From assembly GCA_022315425.1 (NCBI GenBank), contig JAIUPT010000041.1, positions 1,054,001-1,118,000 on the forward strand: a stretch of 64,000 nt of DNA. Reading direction: 5' to 3'. Positions within the stretch are counted from its first letter, which is position 1. Each line of letters opens with the position of its first letter. The notes below the pieces were generated by a model, which saw nothing but the letters and a program-made list of their open reading frames with translations, was not told the DNA's origin and ran no database searches. A program made the translations under genes and the position numbers. Source of the stretch: Pseudevernia furfuracea (lineage: Eukaryota > Ascomycota > Lecanoromycetes > Lecanorales > Parmeliaceae). Shown piece by piece: positions 10,210 to 22,045 of the stretch.

Positions 10210-13200
10210 GACGTCGAATCGTCTAGCGAAGGGCCTTGAGGTATTTCTTATGAAATTCTTCGACGACGTCTTTAGCGTTATCGAACTCCCCTCTATCGAC
10301 GTTATACTACGTGAGGTCTTTGTCAAATCCTTTTCAATTGACTTGATATTTGAGTCGATTCTAAGGCTTCTTGAAAGCGAGAATGTCGTTTACTACCCAT
10401 TCTTTTAAGTCGTCAATTATTGTTAACTCGAGTGAAGAATTCTTCTGACCTGACAAAGGATCTGTAGCGACTAGACTTAGTAATTTGAGACTGAAAACGT
10501 CATATATTCGTATAATTTTGAGCAGTTTCAGTCTATACGACGAACCGATCAAGGCTTTGATCTTAAATGAATCATATTTCTTATCATCAAGTTTCTTAAA
10601 AGGTCGAGTGCTAATAATGTTTTTGCTGTTGAGAAAGATCAAATTCTCTTTCTTAAATTTAACGTTTAGTCTATGCTGATTTATCTAGATAATTATAACT
10701 CTCTAAGCTCTATTCATGTTATCTCGTATATATTTTAAGATCTTCTACATGTTGTCAGTAATGTCTTCGACCTTAACGACGTCTAGACGTTTTCGAGTAA
10801 TAGCGTAGATCGTGAAGTTCTTACTGAAGCTCATGCGTGAATAAAATCCTTTATTGACATAGAACGAGATGACTTCGATGAACGACGAGACTTCGTCGTT
10901 GTCAGCGAATTTCGTCATGAATATTCACTTAGCTCAGTCGTCTTACATGTAGTTGCAATAGGTTCGCAGATAACGTTTAAGATCTTGATTGCTGCGTTTC
11001 GTCTGATCGTCTGTCTGAGAATAAAATGCGATGAATAGTTTTGCTGTAATGTCGAGACGTGTGTAGAAAGACTTTCACACAGTGACAACAAACTAAGAGT
11101 CTCGATTCGATACTATTAATAACGATAGCCCGTGAAGTCGAAAGATATGATCGACGAGTATTTTCGCAGTGTATTCGACTGAGGTGTCTTCGTCAGTGAT
11201 AGTGCATGAAATATAGTGACGTTTCTTGGTCAGCCGATCCACTACAACAAAAATGACGTTATGTTCTTTCGATTGTGATAGCCCGACGATAAAATTCATG
11301 AATATATCCTATCAACGTTTCTGTGGGACTGGGAGAGGCTGAATTAGATCGTGTTCGCGATCTCTAGAGGCTTTAGACCTCTAACATTTGTAGCAGTTGC
11401 GAATATAAGTGATCACGATGATCTTCATATCTCGTCAGTAGTATTCACGCCGAAGCAACTCGTATGTTCGATTAATTCCTAGGTGATCGTAAGCGGGTTG
11501 ATCATGAATCTCGATAATAAGGTTAGTGTATATTTGCTGAGGGATCCATAGTCTGTTCTTATAATATAGTATATCATCGTTCATCGAGCATTTGATTAGG
11601 ATAATGTCATTCAGTTTCTCTTTATCTTCGACAATAACGTCACGAATTTCAGAACACTTCTCGTTATCCTTGTTGACAATGACTACTCTATGATAAATGA
11701 GATCATCGATTACATTGATAGCGTATTCCGTGTCGTCGAGTTTCAAGCGATTCGAGATTAGAATAATTTGATACTGTTATCGAATTCTTTCGTCGCTGAG
11801 ACTGCTTGATTTTGATCCAGTTATTCTGATAAGAGCGTCTGCCTTAACGTTTTGTGAATCAGGCCTGTAGACGATTTTGATATTGTATTCGAAAAGCATG
11901 TTCAAATAACGGGCCTGTCGACGGCTAAGGTCTCTTCCCTCGACGAAGTACATTAGGTCCTTGTGATCAGTGAAGATCTTGACTGGGACGTCGGTGTATT
12001 CCAATTCGAGTCGTTAGTGCTCTAGACAACGAATAATGACTAGCAACTTCTTATCGTAGATTTGATAGTTATATTCTATCGATGTGAGATTTTTGTTATA
12101 GAAAGTAATCGAGTGTAAGACCCCTTCGTCGTCATATTGAGAAAGAACGTCATTATTGACGTAATCGAAAGAGTCGATCTCGAGTATAACTTCTTTGAAC
12201 CTGTCAAAATGACGCAGGGCTGGGGCCTGAGTGACTACTATTTTGAGTTGATTGAATGCTTGCTGACATGCAGTAGATCACTCAAATATGACGTTCTTGC
12301 GTGTGAGGCGAATCAGCGATTTAACAATCTTTGAGAAGTCTTTAATAAACCGTCTATAAAAGTTGCAAAAGTCGACGAATAACTGAGTTTTCTTGAGGTT
12401 GATCGATGTACGTTAGTCGATTACTGCGTCAACCTTACTCGGATTCATTCGTAGACCTTCGGTAGATATGAGAAGTCTTAAGAATTTGATTTCTTGAACG
12501 TGAAATTCGCACTTGAGAATATTTATCTGCAGGTCGGTCTCTCGTAGTCTCTGAAGAATAAGTCGAACATGTTTGACGTGTTTCTTCTTGATGTTACTGT
12601 AAATAAGAATATCGTTTAAATATGTCTGACAGAAGTCATTGAGGTAGTCGAAAAGAATATTATTCATATATTATTGATAGTTAACGGGCTCATTGATTAG
12701 TTCGAATGACAACACTCGATACTTGTATGCCCCAAGAGACGTGATAAACGTGATGAAATCTTCGCTATCCGGGTGTATTCGGAGTTTGTTAAATGCTACT
12801 ATGATATCCAGGCGTGTCATGTACTTGTAATCCTGGATTCTGATTAGAACTTCGTCTATGAGAGAAATGAGATAGCGATTCCTCTTGATTATTTGATTGA
12901 GTCTTCTATAGTCGACATAAAATCGCAGGTCATCATTTGACTTCTCAGCGAATAGTATAAGGGAGGCGAATGATGCTTGGCTGAGAACTATGAAGCCTTT
13001 CTTCAAATGCTCGTTCAAATACTTCTTAATCTATTTCAACTTTGAACCCGAAATAGAATAGATACGACTGCGAGGAAGTTTTGCCTTGTCAGCCCCGTCT
13101 ATAAATTCCAATTTGTGATCACATTCTCGATAAGAAGACAATTCGTCTATCTTAGATCTGTCGAATACGTTCAAGAAGTTATGATATTTCTTCGACAACT

Positions 13201-14104
13201 TCTTCTTAACGTTCTCGAAGATTAATTCCTTCGTGTTATTGACTCGAACAGCAGTATATGATCCACAGCATTTCTTATATTTGAGTTTCGAATAACATGA
13301 ACACGGTTCATTGACTGATATTCGCGAGTTTCGAACGAACGATGACGATACAGAGTTATGAATCTCGCTTGATGTTATGCTGAACAACTTGTTTGTCTTA
13401 TTACTTGTTAGCATATGAAACGCAGATGCTTCTATTTCTACGATATTTAGTGTATTCGATGACGAGATTCGTTGTTTCTTTGCGACTCTTGAACTAGAAG
13501 TTCTTCGTGATTTAAAAGGCTGCTCAGAGAAGAATAATAACTCGAAGGCGATCTCGTAGCCCTCGTCTTCGCACGTAGGAGTCGAAGGTCGCTTGAGAGT
13601 AGGTGAGGGAGATATTAATGAACTTAATGTAGACAAGAAAGACAAATCCTTCGATGATGACGTTTGATTTTCATCGTGCTCGCAACGATCGAACACGAAT
13701 AGAATCTTATTCTTTAACATATTCAGCAAGACTTTATACTTGTTTATTCATGATTTACTCAATATCAAGTCGTATTGTATGAAAGCGATTAACATGAGAC
13801 ATGTCCCTTTTCTATGATCATTGACGTTTAGTTCAGAAAGGAGACAGTGTGTAATAGGTCTTTTGAACAGTTTTTCGTTATAGCCTCGCAATGATTTGAG
13901 TATAGACAGTGAAACTACTTCGAGTTTCAATTCTTTGTATGCTTGGATCACGCGAGACTCATTAAGAACGATGTTGACCCCCGTGCAGTCGCTGTCGACC
14001 AGAGTGTCCTTGAAAACGCATTTCTTGTTCTGTGAGAATAGTGTAGTCACTATCCGAAATGAACGACGTGTCAATGAATCGTTGAGAATATCCACTAGGC
14101 ACAC
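10210..14104 (-). pseudogene. Gypsy pol remnant: protease, RT, RNase H, integrase, chromo-like tail (B3)
   Basis: Open fragments in order on the minus strand are as follows. Protease, 14104-13748, with LVDSDCTG where families have DSG or DTG. A linker and RT N-terminus, 13729-13031, ending in the typical ECDHKLEFIDGA. RT, 13018-12413, with YVDYRRLN and the catalytic box as YLNDILIYS. RNase H end, 12004-11777, with FTDHKDLMYFV and KADALIRI. Integrase zinc region, 11746-11435. Integrase core, 11299-11093, with VVVDRLTKKRHYI. A tail, 10642-10210, whose end resembles a chromodomain. Asp-to-Asn and Gly-to-Asp changes at catalytic positions fit G-to-A mutation. No functional polyprotein is possible. 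Confidence 0.9.
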
Positions 14105-14139
14105 TTCGTCGTTGCCTCTTTCCGTGTCTTTGAAAGAGG

Positions 14140-15525
14140 CTAGGCGTTTCTCGAGTCGAAAGAGTTAGCATCGTGATACTCCTCGTCGTCGTCAATGAGG
14201 TCCTTAGTGTCGTAAGCGTTCATGACGTGTACTCTGACGTCCAATGCGGCCTTTTTTCCGACCTGGGTCTGCTTATTTGAACAGTCCCTCTTCTGATGGC
14301 CTGAACGTTCACATTGAAAGCACATATACTCTTTCTTAACCTTGACCGCGAATGGGAAAGTTGTCTTGCTAGCAGAAGTGATCGATGTAATCGATGTAGC
14401 AACGGGAGTGATACGTCTTATTAAGACTATATAAGTGGGTGAAAGACGGTCGAAGCGAGGTGTATAGATCTTCTTTTGAATTAGAGTCTATTTGACGTAT
14501 TCTTTCTATCTATCGAGTTTCTAAGATCGCAGAATGTTGTTCGTCTTGATCAAATAGTCTCTCATTGAGAGAAGTATACTGAAGTTTGCACTGAGGTCAC
14601 TGACATCGATAAATTTGATGTTGAGTTTGATATTTAATTTCTTCGCGAGATTATTCATTAGAGTGCTCTCATTGATAGTTAGCTCTTCATCTAATCGCTT
14701 GAATTTTGTGAAGAAATCGCGGAAAGATAGCTTCGATGCTTGGGTCAGAGAGTTATATTCTCGTCTAGCGTTTGCGCGACGATCGATGTTCTGATAGGAC
14801 TTCGCGAGATCATTCATGACGTCCTGAACTGTTATGTATGAATTAAAGAAGTTGAGTTGACGACGAATAGCGACTGTCTCCTGGGCATCGTCTTCAACAC
14901 GATTAACTACATAGATAATCTTAAATCGCTCAGTTGAGTAGTGATCTTCGTTAACTATGAGTTTGTTCAGAATAATATTCGATTAGATCTATTAAGTAGG
15001 ATCTACATCGTCTGTAAACATTGCTGAGTTCGGCATGCGAGTGAACTTCTTCGTCTTGTTGATTGCAGAAGAAACTACGGCGGGGGCGAGGGCGAGGAAG
15101 ACCTGACCAGACCTAGTCTGCTTAATAGGCTCGTTCGAATTGAGTTGTGCATGTTTTACATTCAGATACTTCTTCTTGTATACACGAATGATGTCGTAAG
15201 ATTCGAAGAGTTTGATCTGGAGGCGATCGACTTCTTTATGCAATTGATCTCTCTCTTCCTCGACGCGAGACTTCTCTTTGCTCAACGTGTCGTAGTGAAT
15301 ATTTATATGAAGACACTAGTCTCGCTCATAGCGAAGATTCATTAGCATTTTCATGACATCGTTTGATCGCTTCTGGGATCACTGTTACAACTGAGCAACT
15401 TTAAAAAACTTTCAGACGTTCTCTATGTTAGTGACGTTATTCTCTAACACGATCGAATAGCGTCTATTCTTTGCTTGCTTCTTCACTGTCTTGAATGTAT
15501 CTTTTATGTTCGTGCTTTCTGACAT
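14140..15525 (-). pseudogene. Gypsy gag remnant with coiled coil and CCHC zinc knuckle (B3)
   Basis: The start is the ATG at 15525-15523 (MSESTNIKDTFK). An in-frame stop follows within about 50 codons. Next is a strongly charged heptad-like segment (15285-15200, EKSRVEEERDQLHKEVDRL) typical of a coiled coil. A Gag capsid-type segment lies at 14817-14521 and a zinc knuckle at about 14325-14284 (CFQCERSGHQKRDC, spacing C-X2-C-X4-H-X4-C). Gag packages the element's RNA. The frame is broken in several places. Confidence 0.85.
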
Positions 15526-16250
15526 GTTAAATGATTTCTTTGAAGAGAAAAGAAAAGAAGAAGAGAGTGCTCAAGTTACTTCGAAAAGTAAGACGACAGT
15601 CGGACAGAAGATGTTAGAGAGAATCGAAGTGTTTTCATTTTTGTTCTGGTGTTGAAAGAAAAAAGTGTCAAAAAGCTGCGGAATGTCGATTTTCTTTGTT
15701 TCTAATGCAACTTTTTTATTTGTTAATCGTTTGATATCTAGCAAAGAATGTGAATGCTTTAAAGTGTGTTCTTTGTAAAGATATTGTTCTGATGAGGTGA
15801 TTTGTTGACAAATTCAGATGTGAAGCCTCGACGGGATAAAATTTGCGAGCAGAGAAGCAGTATCAGTCTCAGAGAAGATTTTCTTGCGAAGAATACTATA
15901 AAGACGTTTGTAAATCGAATCGAGCGCCGTTCAGACCCCTTATATTGAAACGTTTTGTCCTTGAAATGAGACGTTCAGAACTCGATTTGAATGTGTGATT
16001 GAAAAAATTTTTGTGATGGTTGATTTTGATAATTTCTTTCTTATTCGCTAATCTTACGAATATTTCAGCTATTCTTTATTCTCTAACTGTCACGAGATCG
16101 TTTTTCGCCTTGAAAACGTTTTATTTATATAATAAACTAACTCAGAAATACGATATCTCATTAATACTAAGTTCTTGACAAAGCTTCTGTTAGTCAACTT
16201 CTTTGAATTCGATTGCTGTCACGAATAAAGTGAGAGTGATCTAGTTATAG

Positions 16251-16456
16251 TATTAGAATTAGTATAGAGTCAAGTTATGTAGATGTATTAAATAAGACAA
16301 CTAGATACAGAATAACTATGTACTGAGAGAGAGGGTCATATATGTATAACTGAGTGAATCTGTCAAGGCACGCTAAGTCTAAAAGGGATAGTGTGTCAAC
16401 AAAGAAATGCTAACACAGACAGATGTCATCAAGGAATGCGAAGTACGCTCGTAACA
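16251..16456 (-). repeat. 5' LTR of B3
   Basis: 206 bp, the same subtype and length as 9403-9608. The AAATT duplication directly follows at 16457-16461. Confidence 0.9.
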
Positions 16457-17037
16457 AAATTGTTTAACGTTATTTCGTAAAACATTAATTCGCGACGCAT
16501 AATCTCGACGATCTTAAGATAAAACGACGTCTATTCTCGTAGTATCTTCGTTATCTTCTTCGATCGTATTATTATTTTATCGCTTATATCTAAATTTAGA
16601 ATCAAGATCATCTTCGACTTCGTTAAAGAGTTCTTAAAATTAGTCTTTTTTAAATTATCTTTTATTTTATTCTATAGATTATTAATGTTATCGACGATTA
16701 TAATAAAATAATTCTTATATTCGAATTTATTAATCTTAAAGTTACTATTAGAGTCGTATTTAAGTTTATTATTTTATTTAAATAGATTTAATAAGACTAC
16801 GCTTTTCGTCTTTAAGAGAGCTCGTTTTTTATTTATAAACGATTTAAAGTTCTTCTTTATTAAGAATTCTTATTATTTACTTAATTGATCTTTAAGAGTC
16901 TCTTAGAAGTTATCTTTATTCTTTATATTCTTATCGTCGATAATAATTTCGAACGTTGAATTATCTGAGATAGTAATTATCACGAATAACTTAATCAAGA
17001 ATAAATAATTCGACACGATAAGAGTGCTTGATATTAC
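16457..17037. other. AT-rich degraded background before element D
   Basis: No gene is seen. The small minus-strand open frame at 16903-17118 crosses the left LTR boundary of element D and is not a gene. The stretch continues beyond element D at 25842, where the likely target duplication attac/attat is found. Confidence 0.55.
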
Positions 17038-17304
17038 TATTAACAGCGAGCTCAGAAGAATAGCTATCGTATGAGCTCGAGGATTGCCGAGCGTAATCGA
17101 ATCGCTTGATATACGCATATCAAGCGAATTCTTGACGTGAGAAGCTTAAGAGAGTCATATCTCGAAGTTTCTTATTTTTCTTTCTGAAGAATTAGTCTTA
17201 CTATTAGATATACTATACGCAATATATATATCTTCGCTAAGTTTATATTGCTACACAATCTAGTCTGTCTTATATATATTTATATTATATAAGTTAGTCT
17301 AACA
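17038..17304 (+). repeat. 5' LTR of D
   Basis: Starts TATTAACAGCGAG (the canonical TG start mutated to TA) and ends TTAGTCTAACA. It aligns with 25574-25841. Confidence 0.85.
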
Positions 17305-17924
17305 ATTCTAATTCTTCTTCTCATCGAGAAATAACGATTCGAACTTAGTATAATAATAATCACTCGCTCGTAATCGTAACGTATCGAAAACGAAGCAGAT
17401 TTATTTAACTCGTATATTATATCTAAAGAATAGTTACAGATAATGAATCTAAACGAATTAGATCATGTCTCTAACGTGAAATTCGAAGATCAAAGACAGT
17501 CGATATCTGCTTCGAAAGACGATGTTATCGATTTAACTTTAAACGAGCGATTGACTCAGACAACTTAACGTCGAGATCAATTATTAAAAAGACGATAACT
17601 AAATAATATAACGAAGAGATCAATGCTCTTCAACGAGAAAAATTATTAGATGAACGAGATTAAGACGATATCGAATCGAACACGTCGAATACTCGTCGTG
17701 ATTCTTTTAATGCTCGAGCAGAGTCAAAACGTTATTTAGATATTAAATTGATATATGTCATAAAACGACGAAGTGTTAAATCAAAGAATCTTAACGATTA
17801 TTATAATAAATCGAAATAAGAGTATCGTGATTGAATACGAGACGTCGAAGTTGTATTTATGAATGTCTTAGTGTATTTCTTAAATGATCACGACAAAATT
17901 ATTTGATGTATACAATATCTAGCG

Positions 17925-18116
17925 TGTAAGAATCGTACTGTGATAACAATCGTAGTGTAGTATGTAACGAAGATAACAAGCTAAGGAGCAACTATGTACT
18001 GAGAGGAAAGCCATATATGTATGGCTGAGTGAACCTGTCAAGACACTAGGCCCGATAGGGCTAGCGTGGGTGTCAAGGGTACGAGGTGTCAAGGGACGCA
18101 GGGTACGCTCGTAACA
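17925..18116 (-). mobile_element. Solo LTR, diverged family B-like subtype
   Basis: 192 bp with the target duplication TAGCG on both sides (17920-17924 and 18117-18121) and no internal region. The right two thirds resemble family B LTRs (ACTATGTACTGAGAGG, CATATATGTATGGCTGAGTG, GGTACGCTCGTAACA), but the U3-proximal part is different. Such solo LTRs arise by recombination between the two LTRs of one element. It sits inside element D. Confidence 0.8.
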
Positions 18117-18696
18117 TAGCGAGAGATTTTAAGAAACAGTGACATAACGAACGAGAAAAAAATTCGATTAAGATAGAAAGCTAAAATCACTTCGTCTCTT
18201 TTTTGCTTAACAAAATATAAAATTCAATTAATCGACAGCTAAAGATAAACATGATTTATACGAATACGCGACAAAGATTATCTTAATTAATAACTTAATT
18301 CGAGATCTATCTTTTCAGTCTTGAGACACAGTTATCGTCGTCGAACGAAATTCAACGAGTTACGACGTTAATAACGAGACTTCTTTCGAAACTTTAAGAC
18401 GATATTACTCATACGAGATAAATAGTCTCGACGCGAGACGATCTTATCGCTTAGATTACTTGTCTAAAGAGTACGAATAAGAGAGTTAACGCACGCTCTT
18501 TATATAATAGACGAGACATAAATAATATTAATTCGAATATGAATTAAAGAAGAAACAAAGAAAACGAAAAAGAAAATAAATTTAATAATAACGAACAAGC
18601 GACGTAATCTCGTAAGAATAAGAAAGCGAATTTCGAGATAAAACGTCGAAAAGTAAGAAGTATCTAAAGATCGTCGAATACTATAACTATTATAAG

Positions 18697-18878
18697 TGTT
18701 ACGGCCGTATTCTATATCCCCTTGACATCGACTAGACGCTAGGCTCATTGAAGTCTAGTCTAGCCTTGGCGGAGGCCTTGTCTTCTACATATACAGAGCC
18801 TCTCTCCTAGATAGTTCGATAGACTCTTTATCCTCGTCTACTTATATCCCTATGATCCTTCTAGACCTAATCCTAACA
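18697..18878 (+). repeat. 5' LTR of A2
   Basis: 182 bp, TGTTACGGCCG...CCTAACA. Confidence 0.9.
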
Positions 18879-19224
18879 TTATAAAGAGTCTTCTTCGTAC
18901 GCCACCCGACGAAGAGAATTGACGAGCTTATTTCTTCCTACTCGAAGCAAGTAACCGAATCTAATAAAGAATACACTGAGTATTTCTATCATACAGACAT
19001 CACATTACATTACAAACCACCTACATTATTCAAAAGAATCTTCATTACATCTTCATTACGCCTTCACAGTACCCTTCGCAAGAAAATCTTCTCTGTGATA
19101 ACATCGTTATAAAGAACACACTTCAAAGCATTCACATTCTTTGCGAGATGTCAAACGGCTAACAAACAAAAAAGTTGCGTGAGAAACAAAGAAAATCGGC
19201 ATCCCGCAGCCCAAAAACTCTACA

Positions 19225-20375
19225 ATGACTTCTTTCTCCACTCAGTCATTTCCCTCTATCAAATACATTTCGCCTCATCGACGTCGAAATTCTTCTTCTT
19301 CTTCTAGACCTGGTTCGCGATCAAACTCCTCTACATATCGTCGCGGCCAGCCCTACCTTATATTCGAGAATCTACATATCAAATTCTCATCATCAAATTC
19401 GTCTCCGCTCCGCATGCCAAGAGTACAGCGATCCTTATCTACTGAGAATCTCTTTTAACGATATCATACTCAGCAGCAATCTCAGCATAAGTCGATATAA
19501 GATCATAATTTATCTTCTTCTCGATCATCGCTAAGATAGCGATCTTTCTCGTCTTTCAGACAAGCATCGAGACTCACTTCAAGACTATCGAATTCACCTG
19601 TTTTTATCGACATCAATACTCACGTTCAATTTGATGACTGAAAAATGAGAATATAAGACAAACTGAATCACAATGATGATCACTATCCTCTCGAGTTATT
19701 CAAGATTGCGTACATTATTGCCCGCCTCGAGGGAGAGACAAGTCAACACGTATCTATTAGACGACGATATCGTTCTTATTCTATCGTCAACGAACTTCTA
19801 GATTATCTTGTCGATTTATACGAAGTATCTTTACTTATTATTGAAGACACAAATTGACGTGCTTTCGAGAAAATAACGCAGGGCAATCAACCTTTTTCAG
19901 ACTTCTATAGAGCCTTCATGAAATTCGCTAGTCGTTATGCTTTCGAAGTTAATCTTATGAGACACCTCGCAAGAAAATCAGAGCTTCGTTCTATTGATTA
20001 AGACGATGTCTTGAACACTTACATAATAAAGACAAAACTTCAGCTAAAGACGTACATAATAATAAGACAACTTTATTATTAATAATTTGCTGAGAGTCTG
20101 ACTGAGAGAAAAGCAGCGAGATTCGTCGAGCAATACGCTAAAGCAAAAGCTGAGACTTACGCAAAGAAGGGTAAATACGTCATTATTGCACGCTCAGACC
20201 CTACTTTCGACTTTTATAAACTTTCACAATGAGACGAAGACGACGAACTTGTTATAATAAACTAAATCTATAGTCAGAAGCACGGCAAATCGTCAATCGC
20301 TGAACTGAGTACTTAGGAAATATACGATCTGAAATGTTAGAGATATCTATGACAACAGTGTCAGAATTAGTCGTA
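19225..20375 (+). pseudogene. Decayed gag of A2
   Basis: The ATG at 19225 opens a 77-codon Ser/Arg-rich segment, after which stops appear in frame. The Gag core is recognisable around 19640-20230 (DKLNHNDDHYPLELFKIAYI, then GNQPFSDFYRAF). Compared with A1 the two copies carry different sets of CA-to-TA changes. No zinc knuckle or protease is visible. Confidence 0.8.
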
Positions 20376-21133
20376 AGCACCTATTTTGAAAATCGCTGAC
20401 TGATAGGGCGACTAAATTTGATCTAGCGCGCTCAAATCAATATGCGATCCGATCAAACCTCGAACATGATGTTTTTGAGCGATTTCAGATCATTTTAGAA
20501 AGGCGTCAAGACTCATTTTTCACTTAAGCAAATTCGAATACTTAGCGATTAATTACTTAATAACAACGTCATATGACAGCTACCTTCTTCGCCTCCTCTC
20601 GAGCTATAGTCTATGACTGTCGACGACGCTATAGCCGAAGGCCCGAAGCTTGTTATTAATGACGTCGTCGCTCTCGCTGAATTTGATCTCAAGAAGAAGA
20701 CTGCGTCAGCGTCAAAAACCCATTTAATATTGAATTAAGATTTAAGATTCGAGCGGTTCGAAAGGCCTCAGTCAATCACAGACCTTCATTTTTGAATTTC
20801 TTCTCTACTCGAAATTCGAATATCAAATAACTGCTATAGAGCAAAACATCTTCTTGATCATCATTTCTTCAATTCTTCGTCAATGAAGATCATTTCAGAA
20901 CCCCTGTCACCGCATGACGTCACGCTAGCGACATGACATCGTCAAAGATGTCATCGTCGGAAATTCACCGTTAGAGTCATCGAGAAAGCGAGCGCTAGGG
21001 TCAAAAGTTCTTTGTTTTCTATGATTTTTCAGCAATCAAGCATATATGACGTTTGTTTTTTCTTCTTCTTTTCTTTCGAGAACACATATCTGTCTATCGC
21101 ACTGGGGACCAGCGCTTCTTCGGGGGGGGGTAG

Positions 21134-21315
21134 TGTTACGGTCGTACCCTGTATCCCCTTGACATCGGCTAGGCGCTAGGCCCATTGAAGTCTAGTCTAG
21201 CCTTGGCGGAGGCCTTGCCTTCTACATATACAGAGTCTCCCTTTTAGATAGTTCGATAGACTCTTTATCCTCGTCTACTTATATTCCTATGATCCTTCTA
21301 GGCCTGGTTCTGACA
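21134..21315 (+). repeat. 3' LTR of A2
   Basis: 182 bp, TGTTACGGTCG...GTTCTGACA, followed by the ATAAG duplication. Confidence 0.9.
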
Positions 21316-22045
21316 ATAAGAAGAGATATTACGTAAACGAATATCGACAATTCAAGATAGACGACGTTAATCGTATATCTATTAATGACGTTAAAAATAT
21401 TAATGCTTATATTATCGAGTTATCTTCGTCGAGAAAAAAAAGACTCTCGTCGAAGACTCCTTAACGGCGAGAGCAAAACAAGAAGTTATTTTAATATTTA
21501 ATATAATTTTCTTAAAAAAAGTGATTATAGAAGATCGAGAAGTAACTCTAATATCGACTTCGATACAATTTAACAACGAGATCGAAGTTAATGTGATTAA
21601 TTAACGCTTTGCTCTCGAACATAATCTCGAATTAGTCGAAGCGTCTTTATCAAGTATTAAATGAATAAATAACAACACGATCTTTTGTTATGTCGTCTAT
21701 CTTATATATTATGAGTTATAAGATAATTGAAGTCATATAAAGCGATATTCGTATATCTTTTATGTTATCGTAAAAGAAGATAATTCACTCTTTGTATTAA
21801 GGCTATCGACATTAATAGACGAAGATATCGTAATTAATATTATTAAGAGAATCTAACGCTTTAATGTCGATGCGTATACGTATAAAATACTTTTATCTTA
21901 AGAGTTTATTAACGCATTAAAGAGAGAAAAGTCAACATATGCTTTAATAATCATAGATATTTTTGATACGTCGATAAGAAAATATCACATTGACGAAGTC
22001 TTAACGAATATATTATAATTATAAATCGCAGACGCTATCTCAAAA

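Larger units (their letters stand above)
9403..16456 (-). mobile_element. Full-length Ty3/gypsy LTR retrotransposon (B3) with chromodomain-like end
   Basis: A 7054-bp element bounded by two 206-bp LTRs (9403-9608 and 16251-16456) and the target duplication AAATT (9398-9402 and 16457-16461). Read on the minus strand the order is 5' LTR, leader, gag with coiled coil and CCHC knuckle, protease, reverse transcriptase, RNase H, integrase, then a chromodomain-like tail. The RT-RNaseH-integrase order defines Ty3/gypsy. All domains are interrupted by stops and active-site changes, so this copy is dead. Its LTR type, leader and 3' end are shared with B1 and B2, making its family the likely source of enzymes for them. 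Confidence 0.92.
18697..21315 (+). mobile_element. Complete family A LTR element (A2), gag only
   Basis: 2619 bp with 182-bp LTRs (18697-18878 and 21134-21315), a polypurine G-run (about 21121-21130), and a perfect target duplication ATAAG (18692-18696 and 21316-21320). The internal region carries a leader, a decayed gag (19225 onward) and a 3' non-coding module shared with family B. No pol is present. It is inserted in element D, between D's gag-like zone and pol. Confidence 0.92.
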
